This document shows, piece by piece, positions 11,408 through 22,017 of a DNA stretch of 64,000 nucleotides. Source of the stretch: Proales similis (lineage: Eukaryota; Rotifera; Eurotatoria; Ploima; Proalidae). Each line of letters starts with the position of its first letter. Position 1 is the stretch's first letter. A model generated the notes under the pieces. The model was not told where the DNA came from, did no database searches, and saw nothing but the letters and a program-made list of their open reading frames with translations. Position numbers and translations under genes: made by a program. The stretch is from NCBI GenBank assembly GCA_019059635.1, contig JAGVRJ010000001.1:2666001-2730000 (forward strand). Reading direction: 5' to 3'.

Positions 11408-13350
11408 ATGTTTTATGAAGAGCACGATGAGGTCAAAAATCGTAAATGGGTCTGTGAATTATATCCAATTTTCAAATTAGAACACAAAGTAAAGGAATAT
11501 CTTCCAGAGTGAGACAGAACGCTTTCTGGATGTTCATCAGGTCAAATTCACAGGTTTCCGGTGTCCACGTCCTCTGTTTAAGTTTGAACAGGCTGGTTTT
11601 CCAGGTTCTAATGCCAATTTCGGCCGTTTTATTTGATTCCATTAGGTCTAATTGCTTATTGTTCTATCAAGACTACATAATGGATATAGTGCATTCTGAA
11701 GGCCATGAAAAACCGACTGCTATGCAATGCATGTGTTGGCCAGTTTTGCTAAGTGGCCGAGACCTTATTGCAGTTAGCAACTCAAATCACGGGAAACATC
11801 TTGCGGTAAAGCAAACACTTCCAATTTTGTTGCCAGTTAAATCCGAGTTGACCAACTATTCGAACAGTATATGCTGCCTCTTATTGTTCACGTCAAGAGT
11901 CAAAGTGCCCATAAGGAAAAGCTGGGTCCCAGCGCATTGATCATAACGCCTCATCCAATTTCAAAAGACGATATATTCAGTATCGCCGAACCTTACCTTA
12001 AAGCGGCCGGACTTGTTTGCAGATGCTTATATGAACAAGATGAAAAAGAAGTGCAAATAGAATCTATCAAGGAAGGTAGTGTAGAGAAAAAAGGAGCTTA
12101 TAATTTAAAAATCCAATATCAGAATGATTGAAGGTCACACTGACATTCTCATAGTAAATCCGAATCGTCTTGTGGAAATTTGCACTGAGAATGAAGGCCT
12201 TCTAAATCTTGATTGTATTTCGTTTGTGATTGTCGACGAGTATATTCAATTCAGGAAAAATCAGACAATGGACGAAGTGAAAAATGCAATCGGATTTACC
12301 AAAGTAAGGGGTTTAAAAACCGTTTTTAGTGGCTGGTTTTGGAGTGCTTAGGTTTTTCTATTTTAGAATAATCGACAGACTGCTGTGTTTTCGCGGCTTG
12401 TGCCCAGTGGTATACAGCGTCAAGGTGACGAATTTGTAAAAAACTGTATATTTTTCGAAATGCATCATGACAAAGAGTCGGCTAACGACGAAATCAAACA
12501 ATTGGTCGAGTTGTGTGACAAGGACCTGAAGCTTTCAAGGTGATAGCTTACATTCAAGCATTATCTATTTAAATCGCCCCTTTTAGGTCTAAAATTTTAG
12601 AGTGGTTGAATTAGTTGATCAGCTGACGGCAGAAAAAGACTGCAAAATACTTATTTATGCAAGAGACAAAGAGAAATGCTTGAATGTCAACTATCAGCTA
12701 AAGTGTCAATTAGATCTGGATGTTTTGGACTTTCGAAAAGAAGAGCAACGTAGGAGTTCTTGTTCTCTTACCTTTATTTGAATGAAAAGTCTTGAGTCTC
12801 CTTGAAGTTTTTATCAACAAGCCCAACACCATAATGAGCACTTTTAAAAACATTGGACTAGAAATTCCTTTGCCCGATTTGAGCTTTATCATAAACGTGG
12901 ATTTTCCTCCCAATCTGCAAACTTATCTGGATCGGCTGAGAAAAGGCGTAGTTCATTACACCTTTTTCGCGCGTGAGGATGCCAAGCATGCGGAAAGACT
13001 AATATATAGTTTAAAACAAGCACGTCAGGATTATGACAGTAGTCTGGCCACAATGGCCAAGGCCTGGCTTGAGTGCGGCCGAGACAGACGATTTCTTGCC
13101 ACAAGTATGTGCTTATGTGTTAGAACTAAAATCGCTTGGATAATTCGATAATTCACTTAAACAAGTGCAAGAAATGCAGAAAGGAAATTCGAAGCCATTA
13201 CGCGAAATAATGTTTGAAAGCGAAGATGAAGATCTTATATCGAACTCGACCACAGAGCCTAACACTGCTTCAGGAAGATACGGCAAATACAAGGACGACG
13301 AAGAGCTTGACGAGGACGACTATGACGAGGAAGAGGACTTTGAGAGTTGA
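11408..13350 (+). CDS. DEAD-box helicase homologue with degenerate catalytic motifs (probable pseudoenzyme)
   Basis: Nine exons: 11408-11449, 11508-11604, 11672-11805, 11868-12075, 12134-12303, 12367-12539, 12601-12749, 12790-13104, 13166-13350; 490 aa. The frame rejoins DDX5/17-like blocks without gaps: FYEEH, FEQAGFPDYIMD, and Q-motif EKPTAMQ. The ATPase and helicase motifs are altered. Walker A GSGKT is SNHGKH (residues 84-89), Ia PTRELA is PHPISK, Ib TPGR is NPNR, and DEAD is DEYI (195-198). SAT is SRL (226-228), the ATDVASRGLD block reads MSTFKNIGLE, and HRIGRTAR is YLDRLRKG (about 370). Regions between motifs and all splice sites are intact, and the tail is very acidic. Inference: selected as a non-catalytic protein, perhaps an RNA or partner binder. 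Weakest join: intron 1 uses a GTCTGT donor. Confidence 0.85.
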
Positions 13351-13420
13351 TATTCAAATTAAGTTTGCACCTGCTTTGATATCTCACTTGCATTTCTCTT
13401 TTTGAATAATCAATCCATAA

Positions 13421-13426
13421 AATAAA
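13421..13426 (+). terminator. Poly(A) signal of the DEAD-box-like gene
   Basis: AATAAA 71 nt after the stop, facing the CEBPZ signal at 13449-13454. Confidence 0.5.
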
Positions 13427-13448
13427 AGTGATTTTTGTGTTGTCATAT

Positions 13449-13454
13449 TTTTAT
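13449..13454 (-). terminator. Poly(A) signal of CEBPZ, immediately after the stop codon
   Basis: On the minus strand the sequence reads stop codon TAG and then AATAAA within two bases. The 3' UTR must be very short and, with the facing DEAD-box-like gene, overlapping. Confidence 0.55.
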
Positions 13455-13455
13455 T

Positions 13456-16400
13456 CTAACTTCTGCGCTTCCCTGCCTTTTTGGGACCTTTTTGTTTGTG
13501 CGTTCTTTTTGTTGTCTTGAGTTTGCCAAACGACTGCTTTTTGTTTTTCTGTACGCCCTTTCCTTTTAATTTTCTGAATCGCTCAAGTTCCCACTGTAAC
13601 TGTTTTGGATGCGATTTGTCTGTATTCGACACAGAACCGACCCCCAATTCATCATACTGGGCTGAGTCATTGATCAGTTCGGAAAACTTGAATTTCACAG
13701 GAAAGTTAGCTAAAACTCAGCATGGTTAGGCGTAAATTATTTGTACATACCTCATCGGCCGCAGCGAATAAACGGCTTATGTCCTCGTTCTTTTTTCTAA
13801 TCACGACCAACATTAATCTTTCTTATGTTTAAAAAAAACAAGCAAAGCAGTGTTACTGTTTCTTGGGCTGTGAAACTACTTCATCAGTGTTGTCCTCCTC
13901 TTGATCCTCAAACTCGTCTTCATCCTCTTCGCCTTCGAGCTCTTTGCTCATTTCTTTTTCAAAATCCTCGTCATCAAATTCGTCCATAATGCTTTCATCG
14001 TCATCGAAGTCATCGATCGAGTCATCTTTATTTTTTTTCTTTTTGCTCGACTTGTTCAATCCTTTCTCGAAATCAAACATCCAATCATCATTGTCATTTC
14101 CATCGACTCCATCGACTTCAGTCTTGGCCAAAAAGGCATCAAACTCAGAATCTGAGACGCTACCAGTCTCTGATGCCATATCGTCCAGCTCTTTTTTCTT
14201 TTGTTCTTGAATTTTGTAGTAGCTTTGATACAGGTCATTCTTAGGCTTAGGATCGTTTCTTATATCTATCTAAGATTTACTTGTAAAAGAACTTTTCGTC
14301 TTCTGGAATCTGCTTCGGGTCAAGATTAAGATACTCCTTGCTGTTGACTGCCAGTTCGCGCACGCCAGATTTTTTTTTCAGTTTTTCCGGAGCGAAAATT
14401 GATTTTTTTCCTACAAACAAAACCTCTCAATTCATATTGAGTAAAATTAAGGTCTTTATACCTTTTTTGTCTCCTTGTTTGGGCTTTTTGTAAACAAAAC
14501 GGTCCAAAAAGTGAATTAAGGTGAAATCTTCCATGGGGTCTCCTGTGTAATTCACGGGCTGATTCTAAAGATTTTAAGAGCGAATGAGCCTGCTCCTCTT
14601 TCAAAAAGGACTAAAAACAAATGCTCACGTTCAGAAGGTTTTTAGCAAACAGAGAGACAGTCGGATGAAAGTGACGAGTCAGAGGAAGAAGCTCATAAGT
14701 CAAAGTTTTGTCAGCCCCAGCGTACATTGGATTACGTTGAGAGGGATCATAAAAGTCATGTTTGCTAAAAACCAAATTTTTCTTGTGAATCCAAGAAGTT
14801 GTCGCTTTTTGAGATTGCTTTGGTTTGCCGTCTTTCGGATCACTTTCATCGTCGGAGCTCATCGCATCCTCAAAAGTCTCTTCGTCATCACTTCCAAACT
14901 TTGAATCCGTAAGGGCACCTTGTTTTCGTATCAATGCTCCGTCTATATCAAAAATGTTCTTCTTGGTTTTCAAAAACTCGCTGAAGAGAATAAAGGAGGC
15001 AATAACAAATGTTGGGCTCTGAGCGAAGCATATTTGGAGAAGTCGTTTAACGAATGCTTTGACTCGCACAATGGCTTCGTCTTTGATAAGCGAGTCATAA
15101 ATAAGACTGAGAAAGTACTTTTCTTTCGAAGTATTTCTAAACTCGAGTGTGCAAATACGCCGATAGAGAGCACTGAAGTATCGACTCTCAATGTCTTCAC
15201 GTGAATCTCTAACTTGATTGAGCAGAGTGAGAGCTTGAATCGAGACATTAAACGGAGTGATATGAACAAGCTTAAATATATTGTTCAAGTTTTGATCAAC
15301 TTCTTGGCTGTCCACTTGAGAATAGCAAGTCAGAACAATTATCAAAATAAACAAATTGTCTGCAATTCGCTTACTTTTGGCAAATTTATAAGCGCGATTA
15401 ACTCCGATGAGAATCGCATTAAGGATTCTAACGTCTATTTCTTTGCTCTTGATGAATTTCTTCAAAGAAGAGAATTATAAACAACTTTTTATCATTTTAA
15501 AAGGTAAATAACCTTGAAAAAAGAGAAGTAGATGACAAGCAGACGATTTGCTATTTGGGATTCGTGTCGGTCCAGAATCATTTGATTCATACAGCAGAAG
15601 CCATAGAACCTATGAAAAGTTAAGAATGAGTACTCTAGGCAGCCTAGTCTTTTAAACTCACTGAGCCTTGTTGTTTATGTTGGGTCTGGTTACAAGACGT
15701 TCAAGCTCGCCAAGAAACTGACTCTTGGTCTTTGTAGCTTTTTTTACTTGGGAAACAGCCAAGTTTAATGGATACAAGTCTCTTGAAAAATATACGAAAA
15801 TGGTTACAGTGTCCGTTTAAGGCATAGACGACTTTAGAAGCGACTTGATGATCAGGGTCACCCAATTTGTTCACTATGCTTTCGATGAGTAGCCGTTCCT
15901 CTTCGAAATTATTTGCTTTGAGAAGAGCGAAAATACACAATATGACTTTGTTTTTGGTAGCAGCCAGATTGTCTTTTAGCATTTCCTTGTTCAACTCAAT
16001 TATGGCCAAGTTAAAACTTTTTTAGATGTTCATATGTACTCGCAATGCTTGAATAAAGCCAAAGTATTTGTTCTTCAACATCGACTCAAAGTACCAGAGC
16101 AAGAGGCACTTGTCTCGCTCCTCGGCATCCAAGCTCAATAAATGTAAGAAAGGGTGCTAAACAAGCTTAAGAAGCTAAATCTTATTTCTGAGATCCGTTT
16201 TAAACTTTTACTTGATTGAAGCCATTAAGGGGCCGTTTTGGGAGCAAAATGTTTCCAAACAGATCTCTTAGTGCATCTAGAGTTAATTTCTTAGTTATTT
16301 AGGATTTGAAAATCGATTCAACTCAAATCTAACCCATAGCAAGCATGCATTCGCGTTTTTTACTCAGTTTCACCATAGAGAGCAAGCTGTCGAGTGCTTC

Positions 16401-16983
16401 TAGATTGTGAACTGGACTCTCTTGGATCATGACTGAATTGGCTGATATCTTGTCCCCAATGGTTCCGGTCTTCAGCACAGTTTTGATCCAATTTACGTCA
16501 GATTTATTATTCTTCTCTCTATCTTGAAGATTAAGGATTAATTCATTAAAAAAACGACCGATAAAAATTGACTAGTCTATTTTTACTCTTTTGATAGTTG
16601 AAAACCTCTTGCTCGAATACTTTGCGAGCATAGTCACGGAGGCCGTTGAGAATTTCGATTTTATTTAAAGGTTGAGCCTCATTTGGTTCACCTTTTCCCT
16701 TTTTGTAAAACTAATTAAAATAGCTAGAATTTGGCAAGGAAAACCCCCTAAACTTGCCTTGAGGTCAAACCATTTTTTTGGACTGCTTATTAAAATCTTG
16801 CTCGACTTGACGAACAATAATCTGTCAACTAATTTCTCCAGTTTTTCCATTTTTATTTTTCCTGTCGGCTTGGCGGCTTGGCAGATGAGCTCGCACATGT
16901 GAAATAATTTAAACTGTGGCCATCCACGCAGCCGCTCTATTAAGCTTGATGCGAAATTTGCATTCCAAAAGCGCACGTTTCAT
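13456..16983 (-). CDS. CEBPZ: CCAAT/enhancer-binding protein zeta / NOC1-type ribosome biogenesis factor
   Basis: About fifteen exons with 53-65 nt introns. Reassembled conserved blocks in order: NWIKTVLKTGTIGDK; WYFESMLKN; NKLGDPDHQVASK; GVNRAY; VKAFVKRLLQ (14.6-15.4 kb); the hallmark YDPSQRNPMYAGA; then HFHPTVSLFAKNLL, NYTGDPMEDF and FLDRFVY. Next come an acidic Asp/Glu stretch (13853-14179) and a Lys-rich tail. These match the CBF/Noc1 family, which works in early 60S ribosomal subunit assembly in the nucleolus. Useful joins: ALR to EML across a 54-nt intron near 15.98-16.04 kb, and FFY to YYK across 58 nt near 14.22-14.28 kb. The N-terminus is uncertain: an ATG at 16983 needs a 46-nt first intron, and another in-frame ATG lies near 16850. 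Family assignment is firm. Confidence 0.9.
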
Positions 16984-17545
16984 ATTAGTCTTAAGTCGCA
17001 CGAAAAGTCCCTGCTATCCCAACCAGCCCGAATTTAAGAAAAACTTTGCCTCTTATTCCACTGGAGTTTATTCTGCAAATAAAGATAATTTTCAATTAGA
17101 AAACGAATTTTCGATTTAGTAAGGTTAGGTTAAGTTGATGAAATGATAAAAAATAAATTAAAAATGGCATTTACGGTTTAGATTTTGCATATATTTTATT
17201 TTTGCTAATTTAAACGGAGTTTTACTCTAGTCCAACGAACTGATTGAGCATTAAAAATCGCTTTTAAATGAGAATCTACCGAGTTTTAAGAGGGAAAAGT
17301 CTATTACTTTGCGCAATACATCTGTTATTCGGTAGGATCGAGACCCGCTACTACAAGATTTTTGGATGGCTAGAACAAGCATAAAGATTGGGCAAGAGAA
17401 AAAATTTGAAAGAAGGAAAGTTTTGGGAGAATTAGACTAAGAACTAAAGGAGTATAAGAATCGGGATTATCTTAATTTTCGCTTATACATGTTTCGAAAT
17501 CATAACTACTAGATGAGAGCTCGAAATCATATATTAGGACATAAT
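16984..17545. other. Intergenic, CEBPZ promoter side
   Basis: 562 bp between the CEBPZ start and the glycogen phosphorylase stop. It holds a short GGTTAGGTTAAG tract near 17123 and AT-rich sequence; no open frame is supported. Confidence 0.5.
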
Positions 17546-20500
17546 TCAATGCTTGATACCATTCGATTCGCCAGAGACCTCGCCCTCGTTTGCAGTTCCC
17601 GGACGACCTTCGTACGGTGCAGGTAGCTTTCCATGCGACGGTTCTACGTTCCAAATGTCTCGGGCATACTCCATGATGGTTCGGTCTGAGCTGAATTTTC
17701 CAGAGGCCGCTATGTTAAGCAAGCATTTCTTGGTCCATTCCATTGGATTCTTTAGTTAGCTTTTAGATAAGTTAGCTCGAAGATTAATTTATCTCAATTA
17801 CATTGAATAGCTCATTCACTCTGTCCTGGCAGCGCACGTAGCTTTCGTAATCGGCGCACAGCATGTAGCTGTTTAAAGTGAAATTGATGAAGGAATGGAA
17901 AAATTGCGACTTGAGAAAACTTACTAGTCACCCCGGTTGAGTAAAACATCAATAATGTCGTGGAACAAGTTCGGATCTTCAGGTGAGAAGAAACCACCCT
18001 GAATTTGATCCAAAACAAGTTTGAGTTCCGGATTCTTTTCATAGAACTCTCTCGGGTTATATCTTGATTATATTGCGTCAACAGCCTCGTACCAAGAGTT
18101 GAAATTAGATTGAGCAAAAAATTACCCTTTAGCCTGAAGCTCATGAACTTGCTCAACAGTCATGCCGAAAATGAAAATGTTGTCGTTTCCGACCTCTTCG
18201 GCCATTTCTACGTTAGCGCCGTCAAGAGTTCCAATGGTGAGTGCACCGTTAGCCATGAATTTCATGTTGCCAGTGCCTGATGCCTCAGTGCCAGCCAGTG
18301 AAATCTGTTCGCTGAGATCAGCTGCCGGAATAACCTTCTCAGCAAGCGAAACTCTGTAGTTCTCGAGGAAGACGAGCTTCAATCGGTCTCCAACAATCGG
18401 ATCATTGTTAACAATCGCCGCCACATTGTTAATGAGTTTGATAATTTTTTTGGCCATGTGATAGCCTGGAGCAGCTTTTCCTCCGATCATTACAACACGT
18501 TTCACAAATTTGCCGTTAGGGTTCTGTCGGATGCGGTTGTACATTGTAATCACATGCAGAACATTGAGCAGTTGTCGCTTATACTCGTGGATTCGCTTAA
18601 CTTGAACGTCAAACATGGCGCTCGGGTCAACTTTGATCTTGTAGTGATGTTCAATGAATTGAGCGAACTTCATTTTGTTCTCCTGCTTGACTTTGAGAAC
18701 ACTGCGCAGGAAGTTTTCATCGTTGGCAAATTTCTCTAGTTCTCTCAATCGGTCCAAATGAGAGATCCAGTCCTCGCCGATCTTCTCAACGATCACGTCA
18801 CTCAGCGATGGGTTGCACATAAGGAGCCAGCGTCGAGGAGTGATACCGTTGGTCTTGTTCTGGAACTTTTCTGGGTTCATCTCGTAAAAGTCTTTGAAAA
18901 GAGTTTTCTTCAATAGCTCCGAGTGGAGGAATGCAACTCCGTTAACGGCGTGCGAACCAACAATGCAAAGGTAGCCCATGTTCACTCGCTTGACGCCTTC
19001 CTCTTCAATCAAAGACATGCGGCGGAGTCGGTCGATGTCGCCGGGGAAATGAGCTTCAACATTTTTCAAGTGTCTATAGTTGATCTCATAGATAATTTCG
19101 AGATGACGAGGCAGCATCGCCCCCAATCGGCTGACTGGCCAGCGCTCAAGCGCCTCCGGCAGTAGAGTATGGTTGGTGTATGCACAAGTTCTGATCGTAA
19201 TATCCCAAGCCTGTTCCCAGTTGAGACCCTCGTTATCCATAAGAATGCGCATAAGCTCAGGAATCGCCAATGACGGGTGAGTATCGTTCAATTGAATGGC
19301 AACCTTGTCCGGGAAGCAGCTGAAATCATTTCGAGTGGTTTGTCGGCTTCCAAATTTGGAGGTCTTGTATCTTCTGATAATGTCAGCGAGGGTGGCTGCG
19401 CACAGGAAGTATTCTTGTTTAAGACGGAGATCTTTTCCTTCAGTCACGTTGTCGTTCGGATAGAGGACACGAGTGATATTCTCAGCGTTGTTACGGTCAC
19501 AAACAGCCTGGATGTAGTCACCATCGTTGAAGAACTGGAGATTGAAGCTTGTCGAAGGCTTGGCACTCCACAGTCTCATGGTGTTAACAGTGTTGTTCTC
19601 ATAACCAGGTACAGGGCTGTCATATGGCATTGCATAAATCACATGAGTGTCAATCCACTTGGTACGATTGTTTTCCCGTACGGTTCGTCCATAAAAGTGA
19701 ACTGGTATGGTATATTCAGGTCGAGCTTTTTCCCACGGATTGCCGAATCGAAGCCAATCATCGGGCTCTTCGACTTGCCAGCCGTCCTTGATTCCCTGGC
19801 TGAAAATACCATAGTCATAACGGAGGCCGTATCCATAAGCAGCCAGTCCAAGAGTGGCCATTGAGTCCAAGAAGCAAGCAGCAAGACGACCGAGACCACC
19901 GTTACCGAGTCCAGCGTCCTGCTCAAGCTCTTCCAAGTCTTCGATATCCAAGCCGAGTTGATAGAGAGCCTCGTCAACCTCGCTTTGAATGCCGAGATTC
20001 ACCATTGTATTGGTAAGCGAACGACCAACATAGTATTCAAGTGACAAGTAGTAGACTCGTTTGGGATCTTTGTCATAATAATACTGTTGAGTTCGAATCC
20101 ATCGGGAGGTCAAATGATCACGAACAGTGTGAGCAAGTGCGAAATAGTAATCGCGTGGGGTGGCGACGTTTCGGTCTTTTACGAGAGTAAAGTGCAAGTG
20201 ACGATTGAAAGTCTTTTTCACGGTTGCAACGTTCTCAACAAGAGCGATTCCGCGCACACTGATTTGCTTTCGTTTCTCCTTGTCGTGTTGGGCCACTGAG
20301 TTAGCCATGGGGATGCTATTTTGTCCTAAAAAATATGGAAAGATAAGTATATTAAATAAATAAAGGATCAAAACGCCAAGAATTCTAAAAATCTTCCAAA
20401 AAGCAAACGCCTGATGAAAGACCTCCTGCAATTATGATAGAGTCATCAGCATAATCGAGCGTGGAATCTCTGACGCACCCAGTTATAGATACATGATCTA

Positions 20501-20558
20501 TCTGGTGCCTGGATATTTTTATGATAAAAAAGTACTTACTTCCAGGCAAAAGATCCAT
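17546..20558 (-). CDS. PYG: Glycogen phosphorylase
   Basis: Five exons on the minus strand: 20558-20540, 20325-18126, 18062-17925, 17868-17802, 17749-17546; 875 aa, slightly longer than the usual ~840. Cleaves alpha-1,4-glucan with phosphate to glucose-1-phosphate in the cytosol, using pyridoxal phosphate. Seen: the regulatory phosphorylation site KRKQISVRG (Ser29 here, equivalent to Ser14 of the mammalian enzyme), [38 protein letters not shown], the glucan and active-site blocks, and the PLP-lysine region [20 protein letters not shown]. The first exon codes only MDLLPG and is joined across a 214-nt intron, unusually long for this window. A second in-frame ATG at 20308 could start a form 12 residues shorter. 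Confidence 0.97.
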
Positions 20559-20781
20559 TGCTGATGTAAAATTTTGTATGAATTGTTCTAAAGACTTGAA
20601 AAATAAGCTAGGCTTTGGTATCGAAAACCGCTAAGCTAGAAATGCGAATAAAATAAAATGCAGACGGGGAGAAGTATGTTCGGTGAGCTTTGAAACTAAA
20701 TGTTTCTATGAAAATCGAACAAGAGAAATGCGTTAGCTCGCAACCATCATGCGAGCGCGTAAGAGCGCGGGAGAGAAAAAA
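20559..20781. other. Glycogen phosphorylase upstream region
   Basis: Lies between the glycogen phosphorylase start and the TPR-derived duplicate. Bases 20708-20781 show partial, interrupted similarity to 21846-21896, so the duplication probably once extended this far. Confidence 0.4.
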
Positions 20782-21043
20782 GCAGCAGCCAACGCTGGCT
20801 GTAGAGCTTAAGCTTAGAATTTGAGTTTGAGAAGGCAGGCAAGAGAGCGAGAGAGAGTGCATGATTGAGCCAATCAATTCAAGAGTTGTGAGTTTTGTCG
20901 CTTCAAGGATTGCGAGCGCCTCGGTTGCCGCCGCGGCCACCGCGACCACCGGCAGAAGCACCTCCTCGAGCTTGCGGGCTCACCGTGGCTGATGTGGTCG
21001 CTCCTCGGCCCATTCTCGCTTGATTAAAGTTTCCACCTCGTCC
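20782..21043 (-). pseudogene. Duplicated fragment of the 3' end of TPR (last codons plus 3' UTR)
   Basis: By base-by-base reading these 262 bp are identical to 21897-22158, offset 1115 with no gaps. The copy contains the RGG-rich C-terminal codons of TPR (RGGNFNQARMGRG, ending RGGNRGARNP), the stop codon and about 120 bp of 3' UTR. Upstream on the minus strand it joins unrelated sequence, giving a fused frame of 86 codons (21163-20903) with no other TPR sequence. It is most likely a non-functional fragment, unless it serves as an alternative last exon of TPR. Confidence 0.8.
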
Positions 21044-21163
21044 TTGTTGAGCCAGATTAGAACTTAGGAATTTTTTTTCATGATATTCCCTCGCTAAGCG
21101 AAATTCTTCTAGCGATATAGCGCTTTGATACAAAAAAACCGAATTGGAGACGATGAAAATCAA

Positions 21164-21896
21164 GTAGTTATGGCTTAGTGATTTGATTAAAAATGAAGAC
21201 GCTAGTCACTCTCGGCCATCTTAAAGCACGCGTTGAGCTCATGCATTTTTTTTTGAAAGGCCCAACTAAATTATGCAATGCCTGTCTACTTAAACAGCTT
21301 GAATATGCGTTTCCATTTTCTGCAGTTTCTTTGTTATTTTTATCGGCTGAGAACAAAAAGCTGAAAAGCGTTTGATTGAATTGCATTACATGTTTAAGTT
21401 ATCCAACATTTTAAATATTGGTAGGAGTATTTTTAAGAAGTTAAAGCATAATTCTTTAGGACTGAATATGAATTTTTGGAGAATATCCTTGAACACAGAG
21501 TAAGGCTCGCTTAGTGGTAAGCAAATCACATCCAGAATCAGTCGATTCACTTTTTCGAATGGTTTTGATTGTGATACGAGAGCTTTTGTTTCTAGAAAGT
21601 ATATAATAAAATATTCATTTCCTTAACGGTTCTCCGTATGAGACGGAAATAAATTAGACACCAAACTTTCTGCATTCTAGCTCTAATCATTGATAAGATC
21701 GGTAGGCAAATTCCCCAGAGCCCCAATAACCCCCCAACATATGCATCTGTCAGTTGGGACAGGAATAAGTTAGATTCACTTATCATATGAGAGGAAAAGG
21801 AAAATCATTAGCACTTTGAGTTTCAATAATATAAGAATTTACTCTGAAAATTGAACAAGAGAAATGCGAGCACAAAAGCGCGCGGGAGAGAAAAGA
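21164..21896. other. Spacer between the TPR 3'-end repeats
   Basis: No gene supported; the short open frames here have no recognisable motif. Confidence 0.4.
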
Positions 21897-22017
21897 GCAG
21901 CAGCCAACGCTGGCTGTAGAGCTTAAGCTTAGAATTTGAGTTTGAGAAGGCAGGCAAGAGAGCGAGAGAGAGTGCATGATTGAGCCAATCAATTCAAGAG
22001 TTGTGAGTTTTGTCGCT

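Noticed and set aside
19277-19864. 195-codon plus-strand open frame opposite glycogen phosphorylase
   Set aside because: Antisense shadow of a highly conserved coding exon; no start context, no family.
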